Source of the DNA: Sebastes aleutianus
Taxonomy: Eukaryota; Chordata; Actinopteri; Perciformes; Sebastidae
Reading direction: 5' to 3'
Assembly: GCA_916700875.1 (NCBI GenBank)
Contig: CAKAKS010000031.1
Coordinates: forward strand, 5,961,477 to 6,025,476
DNA length: 64,000 bases
The notes beneath the pieces were generated by a model. The model saw only the letters and a program-made list of their open reading frames with translations. It did not search any database and was not told the origin of the DNA. Made by a program: the position numbers and the translations under genes. Each line of letters opens with the position of its first letter. The stretch's first letter is position 1. Of the stretch, positions 12,363 to 24,404 are shown piece by piece.

Positions 12363-15300
12363 GTAAGCACATATTGTTTCTTTCTTTCTTTATAACTGAA
12401 GCTAAACCCACAACTGGCTTTTCTGCTGCTCAGTCTGTTAAAGTAGATGTGTAATGTATTATGTGGCTTTGGCAGAGCTTTTTAAAGTGAGAGAAAATAA
12501 CCCCTGGTGATGTCATCAGGGGTCATCTCGCCTACCAGTTAATAACAGAAAGCCTGTGTTACAAACTGGGGGGTGTAGAGGTTAACAGACTTTGGCATTT
12601 ACCAAACATAGAGAGTCTAGCAAAAGATGCTATTGAGTTGCATTATGGGAAGTGTAGGAACCAGTATTTTTGAGTTTGATTCATACTAGGAACAAATAAA
12701 TCTTTATATCTCAACCTCTGCTGCCTGCCTAAATTGCTGGAATAGCCCTTTAAAGAGTAACTTAACACTAATGTTGAAAAGCAGTCTCTGGTTGCACATG
12801 TTATCTGGTTATATATAATATTGAGATTTAGCTAAAATATAGTCTTGTCCTGGTGACAGGTCACAGATTAGACTATTATCAGGTCATTAAAGTGGTTATA
12901 AGCTGCATAGATGTGGGTCAGTAGGGGCCTGCTACAACCAATAGTAGGTTTTATCATCAATTCACATGGTGGATTACAGAAAGGACTAAAAGAAGATAAC
13001 AGCGACTTCTAGCGATCATAGTAACACAGGGCTTTGACCCAGGAGATGGGCTCGCATCCCGTGTGAAACAAACAACGTGTAGTTGTCTTTGTGTTCGCAA
13101 GCCTTAAGTTTCACTGTCACTTTTGAAATGTAGGTATTTATAAGCCAAAATACGATGCTTTTCCCTAAACCAGGTCTGTCAAAGTTAAGGCGATAATGAC
13201 GTGTTAATGCAAATTCGTTTTAGTGCCATTCATTTCTTTAACGCATTAACGCTATCGATATTGCAGAGGTTGTAGCTGGCTCAGTTTTAAAGCAAGAGTG
13301 AGGATACTGGTGAAACTAGAAAAACCTAAGGAATCCATTGGTACCAAACATGTCATACTACCTTTCTAGGTTTCTGGACAATATTTGTCATTGTTTTGTG
13401 TTGTTAATTGATTTCCAATAATAAATATATACATACATTTGCATAAAGCAGCATATTTGCCCACTCCCATGTTGATAAGAGTATTAAATACTTGACAAAT
13501 CATCCTTTAAAGTACACTTTGAACAGATAAAAAATGTGTGATTAATTGCGATTAACTATAGACAATCATGCGATTAATTATGATTAAATATATTAATTGA
13601 TTGACAGACCTCGTTAGAACTGGTTGCTTTTAAGTTTTGCATTCACTTTTACAACATAGTGACCCACATCTACGATGTTTATAGCTAGCGATAACACACA
13701 TTTAATGGCCTGATAACAGCCGAATCATTTGTATCGTTTTCTGGACCTTTTTGACAGTTTGATTTGAGTTAAATGAACATTGAGTTCCTCTATATGATCG
13801 GCTATCATATTCAAGAAGCCATCTTTTTTTCTTTTTATTTACCAGACCACATCATCCTTCTTTGCTTCTTCCAGTTTAGATTAAATGTCGCCAATAATCA
13901 TCCCCAAAAATGTTGTCAAGATAATGAGTTAAAGATACTTTAGTTGTTTTCTCTTCTGACCCAGAAAAATGTCTCCAGATTAATATAAAATGGATTATAT
14001 AATTTCTAAGAAACAAAGTGGTCATAACACTGACACAGAATGTGTTTTGTCTCTGTTTAGTAATGACTTCAGTCGTGCAGTCGGGGAAGAATACCTCAAA
14101 CACTTTGACTTCACCGAACAAACTCTGGATCATGCCCTGAGGTGAGCATTATGGAGGCGGAGCTTGGATTTTCATGTACTGACATCTCTCACAAAACACG
14201 CTCCTATAACGTCTTGTAAATGTTTTTATTACCTTGCGGTTTCTCTCTTTCTCTCTCAGATCTTTTCTGAAAGTGGTGATACTGATAGGAGAGACCCAGG
14301 AGAGGGAGCGTGTGCTGCAGCATTTCGCCTGCCGCTTCCATCAGTGCAACCCCGACTCCTTCACCTCCTCAGGTGAGCCTTCAGGTGTTTTCTGCTCAAA
14401 GATACAGCAGCAAGAACTCACATGTGACAGATCAATGTGTCATTCTCCCTCTTTTTTTTTACATCCTCAGAGTCTGTTTTGGCTCTCACGTGTGCTTTGA
14501 TGCTTCTCAACACTGACTTGCACGGACAGGTAGGAAACATTACATCACTGTTTGCTTCTTCAGTTCTGTTCTGACATGACGCTGTGTTATCTAGATGATC
14601 TCTGTGAAGCATTTAAGTCAATCGCACGTGTACTGTGTGTTTTGACAGAATGTAGGAAAATCCATGTCCTCATCCAAATTTGTGTCCAACCTTGATGGGA
14701 TGAATGAAGAAGGAAACTTCAGCAAGGATCTCTTGAAGGTAATACTGTCGTCGATTTTATTTTCAGAAAGCAAAGTCAATTCATTGTTGGTGAAAATGAT
14801 TTAACCCTTTTCCTCTCCATCTACATTGCAGAGTCTTTACAACTCCATAAAGAGTGAGCCGCTGCAGTGGGCTGTGTAAGGGCATTGATATAAATAAAAG
14901 ATATGTCTTAAAACATCATCTGTTCTTCAGCTATATAAACTAACACGTACAGTAACAATCTGTCTTTGCATGTTAAAGTGACGATGAGGAGTTGAAGAGC
15001 TCCGTGTTGGTGGACGAAGATGCAGCAGAAGATGCGCCGCAGCGTTCAAAAGCCAACCCCTTCCAGGACGTTCCTCATGACAAAACGGCCGCTGTGGTCA
15101 AACAGGGATTTGTCCAGAGAAAGCTGCACGCCGACATTGACGGCAAACGCAGTGAGTGAGACACAAATGTCCGTCTGGTTTATTTTTCCTTTGAGGATTG
15201 TCAGGATTTAAAGGCACAATCCATGATTTAGTTAATTTGACATTAAAGGGACAGTTTGGGTGTTTTGAAGTGGGATTGTATGAGGTACTTATCCATAGTA

Positions 15301-18300
15301 GGTGTATTACTTACAGTAGATGATCGGCACGCCCCCCAGCATCGAGAAACAGACGGGAGTACCGACACCGGAGTAAAGCAACACAGTGCTGTGGACGGGG
15401 ACGGCAGAAAAACATATTTTAGCCACCTAAAAGAAAGGCTCACCTAAAAGAAATCAATATCCGTTTAAGTGTACGCTATATTTAGAATATTTTGACCGCT
15501 TTATCTTGCCATCAGACAGCCCTTTCCTTCTCCTTTCCGAAGGGGAACTGAACTGTCAAAAACATAAACATGAGCCTTTCTTTTAGGTGGCTAAAATAAC
15601 TTTTTCTGCCATCCACATCCACAGCATTGTATTGCTTTGTTCCAATGCTCCTGTCTGTTTCTCCAAGCTGGGGGGCGTGCCGACCGTCATCTACTGTATG
15701 TAATACACCTACAATGGATAAGTACCTCATACAAACCCCACTTCAAAACACCCAAACTATCCCTTTAAAAAAATCAATACTAACATGTCAGATGGGGTTT
15801 GGTGGTGTGGGGTGTTGAAGAACATAACACTACGGTGAACTGAGGATTTCTGATGTTTGGCTTTGCTACGGTGTCTGAAATATAAAGTGTCTGTGTTGCA
15901 ACTGGGTCGTGAAAATAAGGGCAGCTGGTTACAGAAAACATCAAGAATGTATCATCCAAAAAAACAGTCATGATTTTACCCAAATGTTCATTTTAAAGGG
16001 AAACGCTAGCTTTACCGGGCAAAATTATTACATATATTAAAGATATTTCATAGACAACTGGGCCTTTTTAATTTAAATTCTTAATTTCTTTTTCATTTTG
16101 TTTTTGTTTTAATTTATATTTTATATTATTTTACTTACTGGTCGCTTTTATATTTGTTTTATTTAAATTTAATTTTTTTTTTTTTATTAATCACCATTTA
16201 TGTGAAGGGCACTTGCCACTCACCGGGCTGGTTTTGTTAATTATCTCTGAGGAGGGGCAGCTGTGGGAGCCTAATTTTCCCTGATGACGATCAGGTGTGT
16301 GAAGCCTATATCTACCCCTGGTTTCAGTGTTCAGATGCTGACTCACTGTCTCATTAGAGCGTCATTCTGTTGATATAGCTATGTAGAGAAGAAGTGGAAG
16401 TTACCACGTGAAACTATCTGCTTGAATTTCTCACCGTTTTCGGTTTGCTCTTTGAGCTTAGTCTGCGAGAGAGGGGCGGGTCTGTGTGGCCTGGCTTCTC
16501 ACATTGACCTGGCATTGCTGCTATTGTTTTTTTCTTTAGTCAACTTTAGTCAGCTGCTCGGCAGTGGTGTTTTAGTTTACTATCTGAGTCCACTAATCGA
16601 AATATCTTAGTAAGGGTAGGGAGCCTTCCTTTTTTAGGCTCATTTTTATTTGGTGTTTCCCTTCTCCCCTTAAGTCACTTGCAGTTTTTGTGGTTACCCT
16701 TCTGGGGCTAACTTTAAAATTCCCCTGGTCCAGAATTGCGCCCCACTCCCCGTTACCCTGACAGAATGAGTCGGACACAGCGGACCTGTCCACCATCGAC
16801 CACCAAGCTTCAGAGCTTAACACACAACTAGCACCGTCCTGTTAGGCTCCCATGAGCAGATGCTCCGTGCTCATCGCTGAACAACCGGCTTCTCATGACA
16901 ACATGTTAAGAGAAATACTTGCCCGTTGACAGAAACCCTTAACTCCAAACACCAAACCATATAGTCCACCAAGCACCACCAGTTCCGCCCCACAGCCTTA
17001 TTGCAGTCCGTGAACCCAAAATGTTGACACCTACAACTTCCATGTCTGTCACGTGATGCTATCGGGCCCAAAAAGATTTTTTCCCATAGACCTACATTTG
17101 GAAAGAGATGCCTGTAAATCAGTGGATAATTTTTTTTTAGGAAAATCAACTCACCAGTATGAACACTTGAATAGCCCTTATTTAAATCATTAGGCTGTGA
17201 ATTAGTTGTAAAATGCATTAATAGCTGAATAGAGTTATTTATATGAATGCATACGAATTTGTCAAAGTTACAACCCAAACACACGTCAAACTGCATTGAA
17301 GTCTCTGGGATCTTCGGTTTTCTTTCCCCCAAAAGGGGGCGGGGCCTTGACTTTTTGCAAAGTACCCATATGTGTCGGTCTGATGTATTGGTACGTGCCC
17401 AGTAATGCAGAAAAGAGAGTTGTAGGGAGACGAGTAGACTCGTCAGAACATGGGGAGGTTCCGCCGAGTCTAAATAATCCCCTCCCAGAAGTCAATAACC
17501 ACGCCTTTCTGTCAGTTTAGTTGTAACAAACACAACATCCCTGCGTTTTGGATTCAGGTGCCTTGGGTGGTTTTATTGACTCGACCTTGACCCCAAATCT
17601 TAAACTGCCCATATCTCCCCTCTCTTGTCCACTTGCCATCACAGCAGTGGATGGGCGACTTTTGTGTATAGGGTGGTTAGAAAAGATTACTTTCTTGGCA
17701 TTCAGGTGATGTTAAGTTCTCATTTGTAACATGTAGCCTTCATCATGGAGGGCTTTTATATCAATACTTACAAATCTTCATGCACCTGCTGAATGTTTCT
17801 GTGTGGCAGCTCCGTGGGGGAGGAGAAGCTGGAAGACTTTCTACGGCGTGCTGAGGGGAATGGTCCTTTACTTACAGAAGGTCAGGAACTCACTTACCCA
17901 ATCAGATTCTCAATAGCACTCAAATGTTTCCATGCAGTATAATCAATTTAGTGTCTTTGTGTGTGTGTGTCAGGATGATAGGAGGGACCAGCCGACTGAC
18001 GAGGACGTGGTGAGCGTGCATCACTCTCTGGCCGAGCAGGCGGCCGACTACACCAAGAAGCCACACGTCTTCCGTTTGCAGACGGCCGACTGGAGGGTTT
18101 TCCTCTTTCAGGCCTCGTAAGTCACAGCACTGTGTTTATATGTGTATGTGTGTGTGTGTGTTTGTTTCAAAGAGACGAACAGTCAATGTGTGTCTGTTTG
18201 TCTTCCTCTCAGATCCAAAGTGGAGATGTATTCATGGATCAGCCGCATCAACCTGGTTTCGGCTCTTCACTCCTCGCCTCCGTTCCCCGCCGCCGTCGGC

Positions 18301-19016
18301 TCTCAGAGGAGATTCTGCCGACCGATCCTCCCCTGCTCGCAGTCTGCTCACACTCTGGTACGCACTCATACGCCTCTTTCTTATGATTACAAGTAATTTT
18401 AATATTTTTAAGTATTTTTAAATGTTATGGCTCAGTATTATAGATGAAAATGTCACCTAGATAGAAGATTCTAGCAATCCCAGTTCTACTGTGACTTTTA
18501 TCTATGTATGCCACGCCACCACTTTATATGAACTGCTCCAAAAATGCTTGTTGTTCATGGTACAAAACTCTTACTGAACCTCTGTTATGACTTGTGTTAT
18601 GAATCTAGCTCCTGCTTTGCCCTAGTGAGTCTCAAAATACTTGTTACACGATCCAACTTCAACTCCAAAAGTCTCAATTCACACGTTACATTACAAACAA
18701 TTACATAATATACATATACAGCCATTAATTTCCTAAAATCGCAATTGTTTCCATTTGCTTTTCTCTCCAATATCAGATATATGTATTTTTGAACAATCTC
18801 TTTTGTCCTATTAAAGTGAGACCGTGTAAATTTAGCGTGTGGCCACATGTAACAATTACTAATTACTAATCATAAATGCTAAAACTATTGTCTGTTATAT
18901 AGCAACATAAGCTAACATTAGGCTCCATAAGCCTCTGGTCATAACAGACCAAATAAGGCTGTAGCAGGAAAACCAGAGTGTAGTGAATTGAGCAAAGTTG
19001 CATTTTAATTGCTCAC

Positions 19017-19048
<32 letters not shown>

Positions 19049-20399
19049 CGTAACTTCTTCTTTCAAAGGTTACATAAGCTCTGTTTCCACCAAGAAGATC
19101 CTGGTAATTTTAGTCCCGGGACTTCTTTTCAAGGAACTTAAAGGTTCCTTCTGCCCATTGTTGTCTGCATTACCATAGCGGTCTAAAGACCTGCGAAGAT
19201 AAGATTAGCTGACGTATGAAAAAGCAACATGACATTCCCAGCGCCATCACGCTGCGCTGTCTGACTCTTCTACCGCTTGTCAGCTAACTCGCACGTTCTC
19301 TCTCTCTTTTTCTTAAGCAGACAGCAGAGCCTGACTTTACCTTTCAATCTTATCAAACAAAGAGAAAGGCTCTCCCCTTGTTCTACAATGGTCCAAAATC
19401 GTTTGTTTTATGAATGAAGGCAGTACATGAGTTGAAGCCGTTGGCAGCGGTGCTGTGTGTGTGTTTCACCAAACAGCGACAGTCATCCCTGCAAACTTCA
19501 CCTGGAAAGTTCCTGTACTACCACCCTAACAGGGCCTTTTTGGGGCGTAAAAAGTCAGCGGAAAATGTCCCTGGAACTTAATTTAGATCCTGGTCCCTGC
19601 GGTCGAAACGCATTGAGTTCCTCAAAAGGTTCCTAGTTTTGGGGGAAAAGTTCCTGCGGTCGAAAAGGGATTAAAGTCTCACTTTAAAATCAAACTGTCA
19701 TGCCTCACGTTTGGATTATCCCTTCCCCCAAATGCAGTATTATTTCCACTTTGATAACAGCCAATACAGACATGAGTCATAAGATACACACCTGATTCCT
19801 GCGAATTGTTTGTTCCTCAGAAGGATTTGCTTAAAATAAATTTGCATGAAGTCTTTTATCTATCCCGCTCTCCTCTCCCTGTGCAGGAACGTCAGCTGCA
19901 GTCTTATGCAGGAATGCTGGAATCCTTCACGGCGGACTTGTCGTACCTGCACGAAAACCTGCCAGAGGGCAAAAAAGCCAAAGCCAAGGAGCTGGAGGAG
20001 CATCGTGTCAGAGCGGAGTACCTGCAGCACGAGGTAATGACAGCGCTGTGAGTGAGTGAGTGAGTGTATAGGAGTGTAAAAAGCCCCACAAGTGACCATG
20101 TTGTTCAAACCCCGCAGATGTGTCGCTATGAGATCTACATCCAGGGGCTGGAGGCCTGGAAGAGCGTGAAGACGACGGGCAGGTTGAGCGTCGCAGACCT
20201 GAGCCTTTTTGATAAAGCAGTGTCTGCAGACTCTCTGGGGGATGAAGATTATGATGAAGGCGGGCTGAAAAAGTCCCACTCCAGCCCGTCTCTGGACCTG
20301 GAGATGGCTCCTCCGACGGTGATCAAAGTCAGACGCAACATCTCAGAGAGACGGACATATCGCAGGACCATCATTCCTCGGTGGCATAAAGAGGTCTGA
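9820..20399 (+). CDS. psd4: PH and SEC7 domain-containing protein 4 (EFA6B-type ARF6 GEF)
   Basis: The product exchanges GDP for GTP on ARF6 at the plasma membrane, acting in membrane ruffling, tight junctions and endocytic recycling (known for the EFA6 family). Fifteen coding exons: 9820-10320, 10652-10733, 10935-11262, 11385-12362, 14061-14141, 14260-14372, 14471-14529, 14649-14738, 14832-14875, 14979-15151, 17810-17880, 17974-18116, 18213-18357, 19887-20033, 20118-20399. All junctions are GT-AG with matching phases; the sum is 3237 bases, 1078 residues plus stop. Order: acidic N-terminus (1-600), Sec7 (about 600-765), PH (about 797-910), coiled-coil C-terminus (937-1078). The ATG is the first one in frame in its exon. 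The tail-to-tail pax8 neighbour favours psd4 over psd, psd2 or psd3. Confidence 0.92.
12876..13716. mobile_element. Inverted-repeat element in psd4 intron 4, carrying a nested insertion
   Basis: The left arm begins TTATCAGGTCATTAAAGTGG and includes ATAGATGTGGGTCA. The right arm, reverse-complemented, begins TTATCAGGCCATTAAATGTG and includes GTAGATGTGGGTCA. These arms of about 45-57 bases bracket another transposon copy at 13171-13609. I could not define a convincing target duplication. Confidence 0.6.
13171..13609. mobile_element. Internally deleted copy of the GGGCTGTCAAAG hAT-like element
   Basis: It runs from GGTCTGTCAAAGTTAA to TTGATTGACAGACC and shares long blocks with 22109-22780, including GGAATCCATTGGTACC-type, TTGCATAAAGCAGCATATTT and GACAATCATG(C/T)GATTAAT segments. 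It is about 230 bases shorter, lacking the middle. Confidence 0.72.
15243..15768. mobile_element. Fold-back MITE in psd4 intron 10
   Basis: The ends are TTAAAGGGACAGTTTGGGTG and, in inverted form, TTAAAGGGATAGTTTGGGTG. The inverted arms extend about 200 bases each (shared words include GAGGTACTTATCCAT and TTTTAGGTGGCTAAA) around a loop of about 130 bases. Two opposite-strand open frames with near-identical peptides arise only because the arms mirror each other. Confidence 0.82.
17085..17270. repeat. Dispersed repeat, related to 61470-61625
   Basis: Shared words include CTGTAAATCAG(T/A)GGATAAT, AAATCAACT, CAGTA(T/C)GAACAC and TAGCCCT(T/C)ATTTAAATCATTA, in the same order and orientation as at 61.5 kb. 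I see no coding content and no clear termini. Confidence 0.55.
19017..19048 (+). repeat. (AAAG)n microsatellite
   Basis: Seven or eight tandem AAAG units in psd4 intron 13. Confidence 0.9.
19080..19675. mobile_element. Probable DNA-transposon relic in psd4 intron 13
   Basis: Repeated short words (GGTTCCT, AAGTTCCTG, CGGTCGAAA) recur near both sides, with roughly inverted ends. It is non-coding. Boundaries and class are uncertain. Confidence 0.35.
19887..20399 (+). other. psd4: psd4 C-terminal coiled-coil exons and stop
   Basis: Exons 19887-20033 and 20118-20399 encode residues 937-1078. The first is helical and charged (KKAKAKELEEHRVRAEYLQ). The second has YEIYIQGLEAW, an acidic GDEDYDEGG stretch, a serine-rich KSHSSPSLDLE and a basic end RRTIIPRWHKEV followed by TGA. 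EFA6 C-termini act in actin remodelling independently of Sec7; applying that here is by family analogy. Confidence 0.88.
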
Positions 20400-20915
20400 G
20401 AGTCGTTTTATGAACTGAATGGGAAACACCAGAGTCACATCTGAGACCTCAGCAAGTTTTGTTTTAGAGTTTTTCTGCATTTTTTATCTTGTGCACTTTT
20501 ACAAAATTAAACCTCAGGAATCCCAAACCCTCGATCTCTCTCAGGATAGAAAGCAGGACCTGATTAATTTGCTGAGTGCCTCAAAATGTCTGGACCTAAT
20601 TTATTTAGTTTTGTTGTGTTAACTTTGGTACAAATTTGCTTTCATTTGTTATTTTTACTTTGGCAAAAAATGTGCCTTTAAAATGTAAACCACTAGAGGG
20701 TACTGCAGTACAGCGCAACTCTGAGTGAATGGAGAGGGACAGGATGTGCTGTTTTTTTTTTTAAAGAAGCCTATTTGCACTTTCATCGTTTTTAATATTA
20801 TGTATAATATGTTGTCACCGTTACATATTGTTTTCAAATGAAGGGTTCATTTTCAAAATGTCATGTATTTTTTTTCTCTTTGGGGAAAAATAAAATGGTA
20901 CTTCCATTCATCATT
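20400..20915 (+). other. psd4: psd4 3' UTR
   Basis: AT-rich, non-coding sequence from the TGA to just past the first strong polyadenylation signal. Confidence 0.6.
20889..20894 (+). terminator. psd4: psd4 polyadenylation signal AATAAA
   Basis: This AATAAA lies 490 bases after the stop codon. Cleavage is expected 10-30 bases further on, giving a 3' UTR of about 0.5 kb. Other signals further downstream cannot be excluded. Confidence 0.55.
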
Positions 20916-21329
20916 CAGTGGTCGAGACTATTTATGGATGTCAACACTTAACTTTAATTTAGATACAAGACAAATAGTAGAAATTTGCTCCACAATTACG
21001 GGTTTTGTGAGCTGTAATGTCAGATACAGATACATTTTCAACAAAGGAAGACTAAGAACATTTTAAGATTTTTATAAACATCTTTTGTTTGTAACATCGT
21101 CAACCTTTCAGTAATCTGTTTTTGTTACATTTTTCACAAATTTTCAACATCAGCTTTATTATCCAAACAGTAAAAAGGTTGCTGTGTGTGTTTCATCCCT
21201 GGTTGAGAACCTTATTAACATTTTGAGAAAATTTACTCTCAAAATATATTGTGTTTTTTGTGTGTGAAACTGAGCTCAAAGAGGAAGAAGGCTTTTAAAA
21301 TATGAATCCCATTGGTCTAGAGTTTCCTA

Positions 21330-21425
21330 GAAAAGTAATAATGTAATAATAACAGCAATAAACTTTAATTATATAGCACCTTTCATACATAAAATGCAGC
21401 TCAAAGTCCCTTACAAGAAAGATAA
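21330..21425 (+). repeat. Dispersed teleost repeat fragment (ATATAGCACCTTTCATACA type)
   Basis: The stretch around TTATATAGCACCTTTCATAC and GCAGCTCAAAGTCCC matches a motif I recognise as common in fish repeats. It is short and truncated. Confidence 0.4.
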
Positions 21426-21674
21426 GATAAATAAATAGAAACAATAACACAGATGTTTAAGACAGGTCATCAGGGGCAAAATGTACCAATATATAAGACC
21501 AATAAAACAGTAACATAATAATACATAAAAACAATGATGTAAAAGTAAAAATGAATTAAGTGTGATAACAGTCACTTTTTCCAAATACTTCAGGTATAAA
21601 TTTAAATGATTCTTGTTACATGTCTCCTCAAATACCAGAAAAGACAGAAGATGGAGCAGACCTGGGATTGTGTT

Positions 21675-21676
<2 letters not shown>

Positions 21677-21709
<33 letters not shown>
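21677..21709 (+). repeat. (GT)n microsatellite
   Basis: Sixteen uninterrupted TG units, directly followed by the inverted-repeat block at 21725-21970. Confidence 0.95.
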
Positions 21710-21711
<2 letters not shown>

Positions 21712-21724
21712 TACTTATGTTGTG

Positions 21725-21970
21725 ACACAAAGATATATGACACAAACATTCACTTTGTGTCATATATCTTTGTACAGTGGAAATCTTTGTGTCATATATC
21801 TTTGTAAATATATACTTATATACTTATATAATATATTGTAAAATATATACTTATCTTATATTATAATATATATATATATATATTCACTGTACAAAGATAT
21901 ATGACAAAGATATTCACTGTACAAAGATATATTCATATTTGTGTGATATATCTTTGTACAGTGAACATCT
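21725..21970. repeat. Inverted-repeat cluster of CACTGTACAAAGATATATGA units
   Basis: The 20-mer appears forward at about 21877 and 21914, and as its reverse complement (ending TTTGTACAGTG) at about 21757 and 21945, with partial copies between and a central (AT)n stretch. The block could form a cruciform. Confidence 0.7.
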
Positions 21971-22108
21971 TAAGTGGGACATAAATATGTTTACACAGTC
22001 ACATTTTGAGGACTCGCCTCATCCCCTTGGTTTAAATCATTACATTTTATGGTGAAGACGTGGTTTAAGGTTAGTGTAAGGTTCTCCAGGAAATAAATGT
22101 AAGTCCAT

Positions 22109-22780
22109 TAGGGCTGTCAAAGTTAATGCGATAATAACACGTGGAGTGAAGATAATGGCATCATATGAAACTGGAAAACCTGAGGAATCCATTGATATCA
22201 TGTCATACTAGCTTGTCGCCAAGGAGGTTAAATAATTCTCCAAAGTTACGCTAGATTTTGTCGACGAAAAAGTGACTTGGCCATTTTCAAAGGGGTCCCT
22301 TGACCTCCAACCTCAATATATGTGAATGAAAATGGGTTCTCTGGGTACCCACGAGTCTCCCCTTTACGGACATGCTCACTTTATGATAATCACATGCAGT
22401 TTGGGGCAATTCATAGTCAAGTCAGCACACTGACACACTGACAGCTGTTGTTGCCTGTTGGGCTGCAGTTTGCCATGTTATGATTTGAGCATATATTTTA
22501 TGCTAAATGCAGTACCTGTGAGGGTTTCTTGTCAGTGTTTTGTGTTGTTAATTGATTTCCAATAATAAATATATACATACATTTGCATAAAGCAGCATAT
22601 TTGCCCACTCCCATGTTTGTGGCAAGAGTATTAGATAAATGGTAGGTAAATCTCCCTTTAAGGTCAATTTTGAACAGTTAAAAAAAAATAATGCCTGATT
22701 AATTTGCAATTAATCGCAATTAACTATGGACAATCATGTGATTAATCGGGATTAAATATTTGAATTGATTGACAGCACTA
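22109..22780. mobile_element. hAT-like MITE with 8-bp duplication AAGTCCAT
   Basis: The ends are TAGGGCTGTCAAAG and, inverted, TAGTGCTGTCAATC. The flanking 8-mer AAGTCCAT occurs at 22101-22108 and 22781-22788. The interior has no transposase. It is the near-full-length relative of 13171-13609. Confidence 0.87.
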
Positions 22781-22817
22781 AAGTCCATATAATGTCCTCT
22801 AAAGTGATGGAAACATG

Positions 22818-22820
<3 letters not shown>

Positions 22821-22860
<40 letters not shown>

Positions 22861-22865
22861 GTGTG
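22821..22865 (+). repeat. (GT)n microsatellite
   Basis: A TG run with a single GC interruption. A (CA)n run on the same strand follows 145 bases later at 23010-23045, so the pair could fold back. Confidence 0.95.
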
Positions 22866-23007
22866 ATCGCTCTCAGTGGCACGGGCCCCATTTTGTTCTC
22901 TTTCAGCCTGACATGTTGAGCAGCAGTCGACCTGGGGCGGTCAACAATAAGAGCAGGATGTCTGGAGTTAACCCCCCTCCCTCCCTCCCTCCCACCCTCC
23001 CCACCTC

Positions 23008-23009
<2 letters not shown>

Positions 23010-23045
<36 letters not shown>
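23010..23045 (+). repeat. (CA)n microsatellite
   Basis: Pure AC run, preceded by a C-rich CCCTCC tract at 22976-23005. Confidence 0.95.
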
Positions 23046-23048
<3 letters not shown>

Positions 23049-23049
23049 G

Positions 23050-24390
23050 AATGTGATGTGACAATAGGAAACGCAATGAAGAACACAGACAATACAGACA
23101 GGGAGTGTTTGGGTGTCCGAATTGGATCAAGGCACCGGACGTTTCATTAAAGCCGAAGCTCCTTGTTCAGATTTATTCCCCTCCTGACAGACATCAGGTG
23201 AAACTCTGACTGATCATCTGCGCTGCTTAGTTAACGTGATAAAGCTCATCTTCTGGTCCTATGAATGGCAGCCGTCTCCATTCATTCACAGGAATAACAA
23301 CAGCTCATTAAGATAAAGTCAGATTCTGCAGATGAGGCTGACTGATGGGCCACATGAGTGACAGGAGCCCGGGGCCGTCACTCACAGCACCTTGAGGGGG
23401 GGTGGGAGGGGGGGCGACGCTGAAAGGCGACGCCACCTCGGCTAACCTACATGCTCTCGGGCCTGTGACGAAATGCTACAGCGAGAGGCAGCAGCCATTA
23501 GCGCCTCTTGTTCTTCGGAATCAAACTGAAATGTTTAATAATGCGTTGCATTCTGGGACACAATCTGTGCTGGAGGTGCTGGCGTCACACCGGCGCTCTC
23601 CACCAAAAGCTTCTCTTCACATGGCCTGCGGAGCATGACTTCAGCGGCGGTGGTGGCCTTGTTTTGGAGTGCCATCTCTCTCCTCCTCTCCAGCAACAAT
23701 AATGACCGGCTGGAGCAGCAGGGGCTGCATTAGCCGCTGGGTTCAGAGGGCACCCTTCCCAAGGAATTGGCCTGTTTTTGTTCCATCTGCGCCACTCCAT
23801 GCTCGAGCTTTGTGCGCCTCAGTCAGGCCTGGGTGGGTAATTAAAAAGGCAAGAGCTCAAGTTGTGATCATTAGGAGCTTGTCCAAAAAAAAAAAGACAC
23901 GTAAGGTCACCCTCCTCCCCTCAACACACAACGTCGCTTTGAACATTGCTCAACATCCACAATGGCTCTGAAATGCTCCGTAACTATAAGCACCTGCAAA
24001 CACAGCCAGCAAACATAAACTCTACTGTAAACACTCATTCATTTTTTTCCCCCTGCCCTCAATGCTCCTCCTGACGCTCATTCTCCATCTGCCGCCGACG
24101 CCTCGCACGCTCTACTTGTTACTTTTTATCTCGTATCCACACTAACACTTGATTTCTCCCACTCTGGCTATTGAAAAAAAAGCATTTTTTGTCTCCCTCT
24201 TGGTGTCCTAACCCCCCCCAACCCCGCCTCCATCCTCCGCTCTTGACTGCTGCTGTTGTGATTTCTCCGTCCAGGGCCCTCGAAGCCTCTCTGCGGTCCT
24301 TTCAGGGGTTTTGTTTTTCCACTCAGACTCTTCTTCTTATTCTCTCCAAGCGTCCACTTCTACCACACATCTGTACTTTTTTGTACAAAC
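23050..24390. other. Intergenic DNA downstream of psd4, no gene seen
   Basis: GC content rises compared with the flanks (for example 23340-23480 and 24050-24300) and there are no transposon signatures. No exon with splice sites is convincing. Such unique DNA between two genes could hold regulatory elements; this is inference. Confidence 0.4.
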
Positions 24391-24404
24391 AATATACCCT
24401 TACC

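Larger units (their letters stand above)
12300..15000 (+). other. psd4: psd4 Sec7 catalytic domain (spread over seven exons)
   Basis: Residues about 600-765 are encoded by the end of exon 4 through the start of exon 10. Diagnostic stretches are GEEYLKHFDFTEQTLDHALR, then LIGETQERERVLQHF, in which the Glu of GETQ (about residue 668) corresponds to the catalytic glutamic finger of ARF exchange factors, and LLNTDLHGQ (about 706-714), the conserved Sec7 motif 2. All key positions are intact, so the enzyme should be active. Confidence 0.9.
14979..18357 (+). other. psd4: psd4 PH domain (exons 10-13)
   Basis: Residues about 797-910 read VKQGFVQRKLHADIDGKR, then TPWGRRSWKTFYGVL, LYLQK, HVFRLQTADWRVFLFQA and the C-terminal helix with MYSWISRIN. 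The helix Trp that anchors PH folds is present. In EFA6 proteins this domain binds PIP2 and targets the enzyme to the plasma membrane. The 2.66-kb intron between 15151 and 17810 splits its second strand and contains a fold-back transposon. Confidence 0.88.

Noticed and set aside
15243..15730. Two similar 63-72-residue proteins on opposite strands
   Set aside because: They are the two arms of one fold-back transposon and contain no start context or splice signals.
22799..23130. Cys/Val-rich and His/Thr-rich small proteins
   Set aside because: They are translations of (GT)n and (CA)n microsatellites. The same applies near 25.4, 34.9 and 35.4-35.7 kb.
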